A DNA stretch of 64,000 nt. It comes from Myxococcales bacterium (GTDB lineage: Bacteria > Myxococcota > Myxococcia > Myxococcales > Myxococcaceae). Location: assembly GCA_030681895.1 (NCBI GenBank), contig JAUXRI010000022.1:1-64000 (forward strand). Direction: 5' to 3'. The notes beneath the pieces were generated by a model that had not been told where the DNA came from, did no database searches, and worked only from the letters and a program-made list of their open reading frames with translations. Numbering within the stretch: the first letter of the stretch is position 1; each line of letters starts with the position of its first letter. Below are positions 25,801 through 36,051 of the stretch, in pieces. The position numbers and the translations under genes were made by a program.

Positions 25801-27496
25801 TCACTTCGCGTCGTGCTCCGGCGTCGCGACGATGGACCCGAAGCCCACGCCCGAGACGCCCGTGGACATGCCGGGCCAGCAGGTGGCCGTCGTCGTCGAC
25901 AAGGCGACCCGGCCCGACTCGGAAGATGGCACCGCGTTCGGAGGCCCCGACGCGCCGCTGCTCGAGGGCGTGCAGGTGGTGGCCAACCGTGACAGCGCCA
26001 TCGTCGTGCTGCCCGTCGTCGCTGGCGCCGTCGACTATCGCGTCTTCCGCCTGCCGGCCGGGGCCCGCGTCGCCACCGACGCCATGGGCGAGAAGGTCAC
26101 TGGCACCACGCTCCACTGCGCGGGCTACCGGCAGCACAACGACACCGCGACCGCGAGCCGTGAGCTGCTGAGCGTCGTCGAGGTGACCGACCTCTCGGAG
26201 CCCACCGCGCTCGTCGTCGAGGCCATCGACACCGCGTGCCCCTTCCCCGGGCTGCTCGCGCCCCGTCACGCCGACCTGCAGGTCACCATCGACGAGGTGC
26301 CCGTCGTCGACCGCGTGCCGTTCGGCCTCTTCACCGAGGCCGAGGTGACGGCGCGGTACGGCAGCCTCATTCGCAACGGGCACGGCAAAGGGCCGACGCT
26401 CGCCAGTCAGGGGCTGGTGGAAGCGGCCTCTCCGAAGGTGCTCGCGCGCACCACCATTCGGGTCACGCCGAGCGGAAAGGCGCAGCCGCGCACGAGGGAC
26501 TTCTTCGACGACTTCGACGGCACGTCGGGCCCCATCGTCCAGAACGGCGCCACCACCTCGGGCCGCCGCGCGCACATGGACGGGCGCAGGTCGTCCAACT
26601 CGAAGTGGGACTTCTTCATCTACAACGACGAGGAAGAGGCGGCGCAGCTCGACGAGGTGCACGGCCTGATGCGCATCACCCTGCCCGACTGGATTCAGGA
26701 CGTCTTCGCGACGGTCGTGGCGGTGCCGCGCCGGCCCGCGAAGCTGTCAGAGACGAACTACCTGCACCTCACCTTCGAGGTGCCCTCCAACGCCACCGCC
26801 AGACGCTACTGGTGGGTCGGCATCTGCGGCGCAGGCACGGCGGGCGCGACCTTCGACGCGAACAACCACTTCACGGGCAACCTCGTGCAGACGCCGTTCT
26901 TCTACCAGGACGACGGCCTCAACCTCTCGCTCGAGAAGTGGAACTGCCTGCAGTTCTTCCCGCGTGATGGCTCGCCGTTCGACATCGCAGGCGCCTCGCG
27001 CTCCGAGTCCGACGTGCGCGTGATGCTGAACAAGGCCGGCGGTGGAGACCGCGACAGCGTCGTCAACCTCTCACCCGCGCAGTACCCCGCGTCGGCGGCC
27101 AAGCCGAGCTGGTTCCGCATGCAGTCGGCGAGCGGCGTGCTGGGCGCCGGCGTACTCGATGATCAGCTGCTCATCTCACCGCGCACCCGCTTCGATGCGT
27201 GGGTTCGGCGCGATCGTCTGGTGCTCTTCGTCAACGGCCAGCAGCGCCTGTGCAACGATTTCGGCCCGCACCGCCTGACGATGGCAGAGGGCGCGGTCGC
27301 CGTTGGCCAGGTGCTCTACCACTCGGCCGCCGAGCGCCTCGAGTTCAGCCGCAGCTTCAACGACCGCACCGGCCAGCGGTTTTATCTCGAGAACGCCGCC
27401 TACGCAGACGAGCGCGAGTGGGACAACGTCGGTTACGAAGAAGACATGGGTCCTCCAATGGGGTTCGACGCTTCCACCTGCTACGTCGCCAAGTGA
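25736..27496 (+). CDS. Large secreted lipoprotein of unknown function
   Basis: A 586-residue protein. The only in-frame ATG suited to export is at 25736, giving AFFASALIHFASC with a lipobox-like FASC. This start lies opposite the 5' end of the divergent peroxidase gene, so one of the two starts may be wrong. I recognise no family. The sequence alternates short beta strands and Trp/Tyr-rich patches (RRYWWVGICGAG, FFYQDDGLNLSLEKWNCLQFF), which recalls extracellular jelly-roll or carbohydrate-binding proteins. An FFDDFDG motif starts the second half. It lies just upstream of an acetyltransferase gene. Confidence 0.68.
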   Translation: MRNRADTGRTWSETAFFASALIHFASCSGVATMDPKPTPETPVDMPGQQVAVVVDKATRPDSEDGTAFGGPDAPLLEGVQVVANRDSAIVVLPVVAGAVDYRVFRLPAGARVATDAMGEKVTGTTLHCAGYRQHNDTATASRELLSVVEVTDLSEPTALVVEAIDTACPFPGLLAPRHADLQVTIDEVPVVDRVPFGLFTEAEVTARYGSLIRNGHGKGPTLASQGLVEAASPKVLARTTIRVTPSGKAQPRTRDFFDDFDGTSGPIVQNGATTSGRRAHMDGRRSSNSKWDFFIYNDEEEAAQLDEVHGLMRITLPDWIQDVFATVVAVPRRPAKLSETNYLHLTFEVPSNATARRYWWVGICGAGTAGATFDANNHFTGNLVQTPFFYQDDGLNLSLEKWNCLQFFPRDGSPFDIAGASRSESDVRVMLNKAGGGDRDSVVNLSPAQYPASAAKPSWFRMQSASGVLGAGVLDDQLLISPRTRFDAWVRRDRLVLFVNGQQRLCNDFGPHRLTMAEGAVAVGQVLYHSAAERLEFSRSFNDRTGQRFYLENAAYADEREWDNVGYEEDMGPPMGFDASTCYVAK

Positions 27497-27507
27497 AGGA
27501 CATCCCC

Positions 27508-28161
27508 ATGAAGTACGTCATCAAACGCGCGCTCACGATGCTGCGCAGAGACACGAAGAAGGGGTTGTCGCCGCGCGCCCTGCTGAGGCGGGCCGCGCGG
27601 TACTCGTACGAAATTGGCGGCGCCCAGCTGTGGCTGCGCGACGTGAACGAGCTCGGCAGAGGCGTGCGCTGCTACCACAAGCCCCGCGTCGTCAACGACG
27701 GCACCATGCGCATCGGCCGCAACTCGCTGCTCCGGAGCATCCTCGTGCCGATCGAGCTCACCTGTGCAGAAGGGGCGCTCCTGGAAATCGGCGAAGACTG
27801 CTTCATCAACTACGGCGTCAGCATCGGCTGCACCAAACACATCTCCATCGGAGACCGCTGTCGAATCGGCCCGTACACGATGATCATCGATACGCCGTTC
27901 CACGACGTCTACGACCGGCTCAAGCGGCCCGAGGGGCAGTCGACCATCATCGAGACCGACGTGTGGATCGGAGCGAAGGTCAGCATCATGCCGGGCGTCA
28001 CCATCGGGCACGGCTCGGTCGTGGGCACGGGCGCGGTGGTGACGAAGGACGTGCCGGCCTACTCGGTCGTCGGCGGCGTGCCCGCGAAGATCATCGACAC
28101 GCTCGACCCCGACAAGTTCGTGATGCCGCCGGGGTTCTCGCCGAACCGCGATCTCCGCTGA
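27508..28161 (+). CDS. WbbJ/maltose-acetyltransferase-type hexapeptide acyltransferase
   Basis: A 217-residue acyltransferase. The ATG at 27508 follows gaagga and is 11 bases after the lipoprotein stop. A basic N-terminus (1-40) precedes hexapeptide repeats: LLEIGEDCFINYGVSIGC, ISIGDRCRIGPYTMIIDTPFH with the catalytic His, then IETDVWIGAKVSIMPGVTIGHGSVVGTG and a closing VGGVPAKII. This is the usual pattern of sugar O-acetyltransferases. It is likely to act on a surface polysaccharide; the acceptor is unknown. Confidence 0.85.
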   Translation: MKYVIKRALTMLRRDTKKGLSPRALLRRAARYSYEIGGAQLWLRDVNELGRGVRCYHKPRVVNDGTMRIGRNSLLRSILVPIELTCAEGALLEIGEDCFINYGVSIGCTKHISIGDRCRIGPYTMIIDTPFHDVYDRLKRPEGQSTIIETDVWIGAKVSIMPGVTIGHGSVVGTGAVVTKDVPAYSVVGGVPAKIIDTLDPDKFVMPPGFSPNRDLR

Positions 28162-28169
28162 GCACGCAG

Positions 28170-29963
<1,794 letters not shown>

Positions 29964-30000
29964 TGCTTCACGATAAGCAGCGCCAGCCGAGGTGCCGAAA

Positions 30001-30018
30001 TGAGGCGAATGAGCCTCA
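30001..30018 (-). terminator. Hairpin, possible intrinsic terminator of the GH44 gene
   Basis: A perfect inverted repeat, tgaggc-gaatga-gcctca, lies 11 bases past the GH44 stop. Read on the minus strand the stem is followed by TTTCGG, a short T run. It is weak as an intrinsic terminator but well placed between this gene and the regulator gene. Confidence 0.4.
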
Positions 30019-30029
30019 ACCAGTTGATG

Positions 30030-32270
30030 TCAGCGAGGAACCAGCACTGACACGCTGTATGCGGGCATCGAGTACAGGAACCCGTTACGCGTCGTCGCGC
30101 TCACCGAAGCAGCCGCGCGCAACGTCGGCGACGCGTCCGTGAGCTGCCAGACGTTCGCGGTGGAATAGGTGCCGTACGCCGCGAGGCTGAGCGACGCCGT
30201 CACCGGAGCGCCCGTCTTGTTGATGGCCACGATGACCATGCGGCTGCGGTTCGAAGCGTCGATGCTGGCGTAGACGCTGGTCGAGGTGACGTTGCTCGAG
30301 GTGGCCCGCACCGAGGTGTCGCCGAAGTGGGCGCCGGCCTCGTCGAAGCTCGTGAACGCGCGCATGCCCGCGTAGACGAAGTCGGCCGGTTCGTTGAGCT
30401 CCCAGAAGTTGGCGAGGTACACGTCTTCACGCCCGAAGACGCCGAGCACGTCAGCCTGGGCGATGGCGCCCGAGATGTGCGCGCCGCCACCGTAGGAGTA
30501 CTCGGTGAAGCCGAGCTTCGTGCCCGGGTAGTGCGCCGCGATGCGCGCCTTCATGTTGGGGATGAGCTGAATCGGCCCACCCTCGACGTTCGCCACCCAG
30601 CTCGTCTCGGTGTACGTCGGGTCCCACAACGAGCGCGGAGCCTGCATACGCGCCGTGGCCGAGCCCGCCGAGGTGCTGGTGCCGATGATGCGCTGCCCGT
30701 CGCCCGTCGCTTCGGGGTACCAGTGCAGGTCGAGCACGTCGAGGAGCCGGGTGTTGGCCGCGACGCTGGCCACGCGCAGCTCGTCGAGGAAGTGCGCGGT
30801 GAAGTCACCGCTGTACCCACCCTGGAGCGTGGCGAAGCCGTAGTACCCGTACGAGACGAAGCCCGTGACGAGCGCGGTGGGAATGACGGACTTCACGGCG
30901 CTCGCGAACTCGATGCTCTTCGAGATGAGCGACGCTGACGTCACCATCGACGGCTGAATGCGGGGGTGCGAGTCGGACCAGAGGTCGGGCTCGTTATCGA
31001 GGCTGAAGAGAATCTTCGACGAGGCTCCGTTGAACGACGTCGGGTACTGCGTCTTGAGCCAGTTCACGAACTCGTCCTGGTAGACGATGCCGTCGCTCGT
31101 GTTCGGGCTCAGCGAGAACGCGGCGTTCTTTCGCGCGACGGTCTGCTTGAAGCGCGTCTGCAGGAAGTTCGACGACTGGTTCACGTCGCCGTTGCCCAGC
31201 GCGTCGGCAGCCACGTAGCCCTGAATGGGAACCGTCACGAGCGTCGCGGCTCCGTTCGCCATCGCGTTGGCCGTGCGCGCGCGCACCGCTTCACCTGGCG
31301 TGGTGGCGTTGGGCAGCCCCTGCATGAGGTAGCCGTCGTTCTGGTTCTGGTAGTCGACGCCGGCGTTCGAGGCGTTGGTTTCCCAGTTGTACGCCGTCCA
31401 CCGGTTGCCGCCGGCGCGCACGAGCCCAACGCCGCGCTGGGTGGTGGCGAGGTCGCGCACCTGGTTGACGCCGTAGATGAGCGGGCTGATGGCGTGCACG
31501 TCGCTGTCGGCTCGAATCGCGAAGGTGACCTGGCCAGCACCTGGGCTCACCGGCTCGACGATGGCGCCGACCGGAGGCGTCACCACGCCGGCATCGACAG
31601 GAACGGGAACGGGCGTCACGCCTGCGTCGACGGGCACGGGGACGGGGGTCACGCCTGCGTCGACAGGAACAGGCACGGGAACGGGAGTCACGCCCGCGTC
31701 GACAGGGACGGGAACGGGAACGGGAACGGGAACGGGAGTCACGCCCGCGTCGACAGGGACAGGAACGGGCACCGGGGTCACGCCCGCATCGACGGGCGCA
31801 GGCGTCACGCCAGCATCAAGCCTCGGCCGGCGATGTTTGTGCGCGAAGAAGACGCTCTTCCCGTTGATGCGCTTCCCCGAAGCGCTGCGGAACACCGAGT
31901 ACGCCTGCCACGTGCCCTCGGCGTCGGCGTCGGTGAACGTTCGTGACGCGACGACCTGCACGGCCCCGCCGGGCTCAATCGTCGTCGAGCCGACCGGCGG
32001 CACGAGCGTGTCAGAGACCTTCGCGTCAGGCCCGATGACCTCGATGGATACGTTCTCGACCAACAGGGCCGACGAGCCCGCGTTCCGATACGTCACGGAG
32101 GCGGTGAGCGTGTCCTCCTCGACGGTCGGGGAAGACAACGTCAACGGACTGCTGATCTCCAGGGCATCGGTCGGCGACGACTGCGAGGTCGGTGGCCCAT
32201 CTTCGAGCACACCCACCCCACAACCGCTGAGGACGGTGAACAACACGACTGCGAGCGAACGCTTCGTCAT
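30030..32270 (-). CDS. Secreted glycoside hydrolase family 44 lipoprotein with Pro-Val linker
   Basis: A 746-residue protein. The ATG at 32270 follows a perfect AAGGAGGT. Lipobox LSGC (near 14-17). An N-terminal beta domain (about 40-150) leads into a DAGVTPVPVPV linker (about 150-230), then a GH44 catalytic domain: ISPLIYGVNQ, FSLDNEPDLWSD with the acid/base candidate Glu427, LDLHWYPE, and GFTEYSYGGG with the nucleophile candidate Glu590. A C-terminal beta sandwich closes it. GH44 enzymes cleave beta-1,4-glucans, xyloglucan and related polymers. A paralogue is found at 46996-48804, and the two flank the exopolysaccharide genes. Confidence 0.88.
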   Translation of the reverse strand: MTKRSLAVVLFTVLSGCGVGVLEDGPPTSQSSPTDALEISSPLTLSSPTVEEDTLTASVTYRNAGSSALLVENVSIEVIGPDAKVSDTLVPPVGSTTIEPGGAVQVVASRTFTDADAEGTWQAYSVFRSASGKRINGKSVFFAHKHRRPRLDAGVTPAPVDAGVTPVPVPVPVDAGVTPVPVPVPVPVPVDAGVTPVPVPVPVDAGVTPVPVPVDAGVTPVPVPVDAGVVTPPVGAIVEPVSPGAGQVTFAIRADSDVHAISPLIYGVNQVRDLATTQRGVGLVRAGGNRWTAYNWETNASNAGVDYQNQNDGYLMQGLPNATTPGEAVRARTANAMANGAATLVTVPIQGYVAADALGNGDVNQSSNFLQTRFKQTVARKNAAFSLSPNTSDGIVYQDEFVNWLKTQYPTSFNGASSKILFSLDNEPDLWSDSHPRIQPSMVTSASLISKSIEFASAVKSVIPTALVTGFVSYGYYGFATLQGGYSGDFTAHFLDELRVASVAANTRLLDVLDLHWYPEATGDGQRIIGTSTSAGSATARMQAPRSLWDPTYTETSWVANVEGGPIQLIPNMKARIAAHYPGTKLGFTEYSYGGGAHISGAIAQADVLGVFGREDVYLANFWELNEPADFVYAGMRAFTSFDEAGAHFGDTSVRATSSNVTSTSVYASIDASNRSRMVIVAINKTGAPVTASLSLAAYGTYSTANVWQLTDASPTLRAAASVSATTRNGFLYSMPAYSVSVLVPR
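31578..31818 (-). repeat. Coding repeat for DAGVTPVPVPV linker
   Basis: About seven irregular units encode Asp-Ala-Gly-Val-Thr-Pro followed by variable numbers of Pro-Val pairs. At DNA level this is a hexanucleotide repeat (ggaacg/cgttcc type) interrupted by the DAGVTP codons. The frame is maintained and the copy number of Pro-Val pairs varies between units, as expected from slippage. Confidence 0.8.
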
Positions 32271-32307
32271 CAGAAACCTCCTTGGGTGATTCGACGACCG
32301 GCGCTTG

Positions 32308-32323
32308 TGCAGTGCGGGGGCCA
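32308..32323 (-). promoter_or_regulatory. Candidate sigma-54 promoter of the GH44 gene
   Basis: Read on the minus strand the site is TGGCCCC-CGCA-CTGCA: GG at -24 and GC at -12 with the correct 12-base phase and a TGCA -12 box (consensus TGGCACG-N4-TTGCA). Transcription would begin near 32297, about 27 bases before the ATG, leaving just room for the AAGGAGGT site. The neighbouring regulator gene encodes a sigma-54 activator. Not tested statistically. Confidence 0.5.
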
Positions 32324-32691
32324 TGTCGCGTGCCGACCCAAGACGTCGCATTCAGGAGCCACCGACGAACCACGCGCGACGCGTCCGTGCACTCGTGCAC
32401 GCCCCGACGAGAGCCCGACGCCCAACCTCGGCGGATCAGGCGGCTCCACGGCGTGCGGTGATGCACGCGCCCATTCGTGATTCGTGCGTCGAAAGGCTGC
32501 CACTCGGACAGGTCGCACCTCGCGCGAACGCTCCAACGTCACGCGTGTGCCACGGAGCACGGAGCGCCGCGGCTCTTCGACGCATGCACCGCGACTCGCG
32601 CGTACTCCAGCGTGTGCCTCGACACACACCACGGCACATGCACCTCGACGAATTCAGCGTGCGCTTCGCCCGCCGCCGTGTGCGCTGCGCC
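32324..32691. other. Non-coding stretch upstream of the GH44 gene
   Basis: No frame here shows a recognisable protein, and codon pattern is poor in all six frames. It is possibly decayed coding sequence belonging to the receiver-domain remnant that follows. Any upstream activator sites for the candidate sigma-54 promoter would be expected here, but none could be assigned. Confidence 0.4.
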
Positions 32692-32802
32692 CCCGCGCTC
32701 ACGGCGAACGCGATGGGCTCGGACCAGCTGTCGTGCACCGCCGCAGGAATGGATGGGTTTCTCAGCAAGCCCGTCGAGCCGAAGGAGCTGGCGCCAGTGT
32801 GA
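32692..32802 (+). pseudogene. Remnant of a response-regulator receiver domain
   Basis: The translated segment contains ALTANAMGSDQLSCTAAGMD followed by GFLSKPVEPKEL and a stop. This is the C-terminal third of a receiver domain of the hybrid-kinase type, where (A)LTANA, AGMDGFLSKPV and EL are highly conserved. The acceptor-Asp part and everything upstream are not recognisable in any frame, and no ribosome site or start fits. It is therefore a decayed 3' end of a hybrid histidine kinase or receiver gene. Confidence 0.7.
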
Positions 32803-32803
32803 A

Positions 32804-33062
32804 GCTCGCCTCACCGTCGACGCTGCCCCGCATCGCGAGGGCTCCGCTCACCGTCGACGCCCTGCCCGCATCGTGAGGCCCAGCTCAGCGCGTGTGCGTG
32901 CGCCCGTATCGTGACGATCGGCTCAGCGCGTTCGCTGCGCCGCCTCTGAGACTCAGCCCTGTGCGCTGCGCGGCATCGTGAGGCTCACCTCCGCGCGTTC
33001 GCTGCGCGACGCGGCATCGCGACGCTCAGCTCACCGCGTGCGCTGCGCCCGCATCGTGCGCA
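32804..33062. repeat. Degenerate tandem repeat next to the WecG-family gene
   Basis: About seven imperfect copies, 33-40 bases each, of a unit close to gctcagctcaccgcgttcg + ctgcgcccgcatcgtgag. The last copy (about 33024-33062) is the 3' end and stop of the WecG-family gene itself. The others appear to be decayed copies of that end. Copies differ by point changes and small indels and there are no unique spacers, so this is not a CRISPR array. Confidence 0.6.
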
Positions 33063-33786
33063 GCAGAATCGCGACGAAGCGAGGGTCGTTGATCAGGTAA
33101 CGCCGCCACAAGCGCGTGGGCTCCTGGCTGAGCCGGTAGAGCCACTCGAAGCCCGTCTTCCGCATCACCGCCGGCGCGCGCTTGATGGTGCCCGCGAGGA
33201 AATCGAGGCTCGCGCCGATGCCCAACAGCACGGCGGGCTTCACGCGCTCGGCGATGCGGTCGATGAGCAGCTCCTGCTTCGGCGCGCCGAACGCCATCAT
33301 CACCAGGTCAGGCTTCGCGGCGGCGAGCTGCGCGGCGATGGCGTCGACCTTCGCGGTGTCGTCGAGCCGCACCATCGGAGCGTCGGTGCCGACGATGAGC
33401 GCGCCGAACTTCTCCTTCGCGACGACGGCGGCCTTCTCGGCCACGCCCGGCGCGGCGCCGAGGAAATAGACGCGATAGCCGCGGCGCGCGGCGAGGCGCA
33501 GCGCCGGCTCGATGAGGTCGGAGCCCGCGACCCGTTCCGGCAGCGGCTGGCCCAGGAGCTTCGAGGCCCACACCAGCGGCATGCCGTCGGCGAGCGACAG
33601 GCTGGCGCGTTGGTAGGCCGCAGCGAAGGCCGGGTCGTCCTCGACGTTCACGACGTGGTCGACGTTCGGGGTGAAGACGAAGCCCCCCTGCTTCGCGTCG
33701 ACGAGCGCCTCGATGCGATCGATGGCCTGAGAGAACGTGACGACGTCGATGGGGACTTTGCCGATGGTGAGACGCTGAGGAGACAT
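33031..33786 (-). CDS. WecG/TagA/CpsF-family glycosyltransferase
   Basis: A 251-residue GT26-type enzyme. It has VFTPNVDHVVNVEDDPAF (near 38-55), SLADGMPLVWASKLLG, the VAGSDLI segment, FLGAAPGVAEKAA (near 109-121) and LVMMAFGAPKQELLID, then GIGASLDFLAGTIKRAP. These are the family's conserved blocks. Members add a ManNAc(A)-like or other sugar to an undecaprenyl-linked acceptor early in repeat-unit assembly. It is divergent from the polysaccharide deacetylase with only 30 bases between the starts. The last codons form one copy of a decayed repeat array. Confidence 0.93.
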   Translation of the reverse strand: MSPQRLTIGKVPIDVVTFSQAIDRIEALVDAKQGGFVFTPNVDHVVNVEDDPAFAAAYQRASLSLADGMPLVWASKLLGQPLPERVAGSDLIEPALRLAARRGYRVYFLGAAPGVAEKAAVVAKEKFGALIVGTDAPMVRLDDTAKVDAIAAQLAAAKPDLVMMAFGAPKQELLIDRIAERVKPAVLLGIGASLDFLAGTIKRAPAVMRKTGFEWLYRLSQEPTRLWRRYLINDPRFVAILLRTMRAQRTR

Positions 33787-33816
33787 CGGCGCCTATGGTA
33801 GGGCCATGGCCAGCCC

Positions 33817-34755
33817 ATGAGTGAGATTTCCCCGCGACGCTTCAGTCCTGATGCCCTCGCGGCGATGACGGGGCGAACCTTGCCGCGGCCGGCGCTCGAG
33901 TTCTCGGTCGGCGCGGCGCTCGCTGGGCTCGGGGTGTCGCTGTGTCTGCATCGGGTGGGCGAGACGCGGCGGGCGAGCGACTGGCAGCCCGGGCTCTGCA
34001 TTCCACCGTCGACGCTCGACGACCTCGTCGAGCTGCTGCTCTCTCGTCGGCCGGGCTCGAGCGCCAACTGGCTCTCGTTGTCCTTCGACGACGGCTACCG
34101 CGACGCCGCCGAGTACATCCGCACCCGCGCCGCGCGCTTCCCGGCGGTGGAGTTCTTCTTCTTCGTCTGCCCCCAGAAGATCGAACGTCGCGCCGGCTTC
34201 CGGTGGGACCTGGTCGAGGAACGCTTGAAGCGCGGCGCGCCGAGAGAGACGGCGCTCCAGCTGCTCGACGCGCCGCACGTCGTCGCGACCGAGAACACGC
34301 GAGACGACCTGCACGGCCTCGCCGACGAGCGCGACTTCGCGATGGTCGACCTCGCCGAGGTGCGCGCCCTCGCGGCGATGCCCAACGTCATCGTCGGCAA
34401 CCACTCCACGATGCACGCGAGCCCGAGGTCGCTCTCGAACGAGGTCGCCGAGGCCGACTACCGCACCTCGCGCGATGACTTCGAGCGCCTCATCGGCCCG
34501 CAGCAGCACTTCGCGTTTCCGTTCGGCACGCCCCGGCACCACATCGAGCAACGCCACGTCGACGTGCTCCGTGGGCTGGGCGATTTCATGGTGTGGACCA
34601 CCGAGGCCCGGCCGTACCGGCTCTCGGAGCGAAGACCTGGCGCCGTGCTCCCCCGCTTCCCCATCGATGGCCTGAAGCCAGCGAGCGAGTTGGCCGCGTC
34701 GATTGCGGCGCGCTCGTTGGCGTTCCGGTTGCGCGGCACGAAGCACCACTACTGA
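33817..34755 (+). CDS. Polysaccharide deacetylase (NodB-type)
   Basis: A 312-residue carbohydrate esterase family 4 enzyme. LSFDDGYRD (near 88-96) carries the catalytic base Asp and metal Asp. GNHSTMH (near 193-199) supplies the metal-binding HxxxH. No signal peptide is visible, which suggests a cytoplasmic or membrane-associated action on lipid-linked sugars, or an unrecognised export route. In this setting it probably removes N-acetyl groups from the exopolysaccharide repeat unit. Convergent with the SDR gene. Confidence 0.87.
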   Translation: MSEISPRRFSPDALAAMTGRTLPRPALEFSVGAALAGLGVSLCLHRVGETRRASDWQPGLCIPPSTLDDLVELLLSRRPGSSANWLSLSFDDGYRDAAEYIRTRAARFPAVEFFFFVCPQKIERRAGFRWDLVEERLKRGAPRETALQLLDAPHVVATENTRDDLHGLADERDFAMVDLAEVRALAAMPNVIVGNHSTMHASPRSLSNEVAEADYRTSRDDFERLIGPQQHFAFPFGTPRHHIEQRHVDVLRGLGDFMVWTTEARPYRLSERRPGAVLPRFPIDGLKPASELAASIAARSLAFRLRGTKHHY

Positions 34756-34756
34756 G

Positions 34757-35542
34757 TCATGACGAGAGCTGCGGCGCCTTCGGCTTCACCGGTGACTGCC
34801 CGCCCATCATGTTCACCATCACCTTGCGGGGCACCACGCGGGTGCTGAAGAACACCATCGCCTTGTTCGTGAAGCTGGTGAGAATCGTCGGTGACGAGCG
34901 GGCCTCGAGCGCCTGCATTGCGACGCTCACGACGTCGGCCGAGGTCTGCGAGATGGCCTCAGGAGGCTTCGTGTCGGCCGCCCCACCCGCGGCGTCGTGG
35001 AAGTTGGTCTTCGTCACGCCGGGCAACAACGCCGCCACGTAGACGCCGCGCGGCTTGTTCTCGAACCAGAGCCCCTCGGAGAAGGCCGTGACGAACGCCT
35101 TCGTCGCGCAATAGACGGCGGCGCCGGGGAACGAGAGCAACGCGAGCGTCGACGCGACGTTCATCAGCGCGTCACCCCTCTTCGCGCCCTGCAGAAACGC
35201 ATGCGAGAGCTCGACCAGGCTGTCCATGTTCAGGCGCATCATCGCTCGCGTCGGCTCGAGCGGCCCCTCGGCGAACGTCTCGTAGACTCCGCTGCCGGCG
35301 TTGTTCACCAGCAGGTCGTACTTCGTCGCCCGCACGTCGTCGGCGACCCGCGCGATGTCTGTGGGAAGCGAGAGGTCGGCAGCGAGGAAGCGGTGGCCCG
35401 TGCCCAGCCTCGCGACGTGTTCTGCCAGCTTCGCTCCACCTCGCGCGACGAGCGTCACGTGATAGCCCTGCTTCGCGAGCTGCTCCGCGAACTCGAGCCC
35501 GATGCCGCCTGAAGCGCCCGTCACCATCGCCGTTCGTGTCAT
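34757..35542 (-). CDS. Short-chain dehydrogenase/reductase
   Basis: A 261-residue classical SDR. Cofactor site TGASGGIG (near 8-15), NNAGSG (near 80-85), and the catalytic Ser (NVASTLAL) with YCATK (Tyr and Lys four residues apart). The C-terminal tail is basic and Met/Val-rich (VVPRKVMVNMM), which may bind the membrane. It is the last gene of the minus-strand exopolysaccharide operon, 65 bases after the kinase-like gene. The substrate is unknown; lipid or sugar modification are both possible. Confidence 0.85.
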   Translation of the reverse strand: MTRTAMVTGASGGIGLEFAEQLAKQGYHVTLVARGGAKLAEHVARLGTGHRFLAADLSLPTDIARVADDVRATKYDLLVNNAGSGVYETFAEGPLEPTRAMMRLNMDSLVELSHAFLQGAKRGDALMNVASTLALLSFPGAAVYCATKAFVTAFSEGLWFENKPRGVYVAALLPGVTKTNFHDAAGGAADTKPPEAISQTSADVVSVAMQALEARSSPTILTSFTNKAMVFFSTRVVPRKVMVNMMGGQSPVKPKAPQLSS

Positions 35543-35607
35543 GCGCGCACGATAAGCGGGCGAGCCTCACCCGACCGTGAAGTCGTGTGAAGCGAGGCTT
35601 CCACGTG

Positions 35608-36051
35608 TCAGCGCATCGACTCGATGGTGACGGCGCCGATGAACTTCTGCTTCCCGATGATGCCGACGGTGCTCTCGGCGTCTTCCATGCGCGTGACCCC
35701 CAGGTGCACGACGAGCAGCGCTGCGTCACACACCATCGCGATGGGCACGCCCGCCTGCTGCGACACCACCGACTCGACGCACACCACCGCGAGCCCGCCC
35801 GAGTCGACGTGATGGCTCATCTCGACGATGAGCTTCGACACGCCGGCCTTCTCGAGGCCTTCGGTGAGGAACAGCCGCGCCGGCGCTCCACGCGAGAGCC
35901 GCGCCACCTCGACCACCGCGTCAGCGAACGCGCCGGCCGACATCGACGGGCTGGCTGGCACCACCGCGAGCGACTGCCAGGTGCCGCGCATCACGCCGGC
36001 GAGCTGCTGGTACACCTGCTGGGTCAACTTCGGCTGGGTCGTCTTGCTCAT
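35608..36051 (-). CDS. BY-kinase/Wzc-like protein without a P-loop
   Basis: A 147-residue protein whose second half matches the end of bacterial tyrosine autokinases (Wzc/CpsD/CapB): IAMVCDAALLVVHLGVTRME, then VGIIGKQKFIGAVTIES. The first half aligns with the kinase Walker A region but reads VVPASPSMSAGAFADAVVEVA (30-50), with no GxxxxGK[ST], so ATP binding should be lost. There is no Tyr cluster at the C-terminus. It starts in an ATGA overlap with the GT2 stop and belongs to the wzz-containing operon. It may be a non-catalytic regulator of the Wzz protein. Confidence 0.65.
   Translation of the reverse strand: MSKTTQPKLTQQVYQQLAGVMRGTWQSLAVVPASPSMSAGAFADAVVEVARLSRGAPARLFLTEGLEKAGVSKLIVEMSHHVDSGGLAVVCVESVVSQQAGVPIAMVCDAALLVVHLGVTRMEDAESTVGIIGKQKFIGAVTIESMR

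Noticed and set aside
31477-32289. Plus-strand frame with Thr-Gly-Thr-Gly repeats
   Set aside because: Antisense of the Pro-Val linker of the GH44 protein; no start or family.
32804-33062. Repeat considered as a CRISPR array or integron-like element
   Set aside because: Copies are contiguous, degenerate and end in a coding sequence; no spacers, no integrase.
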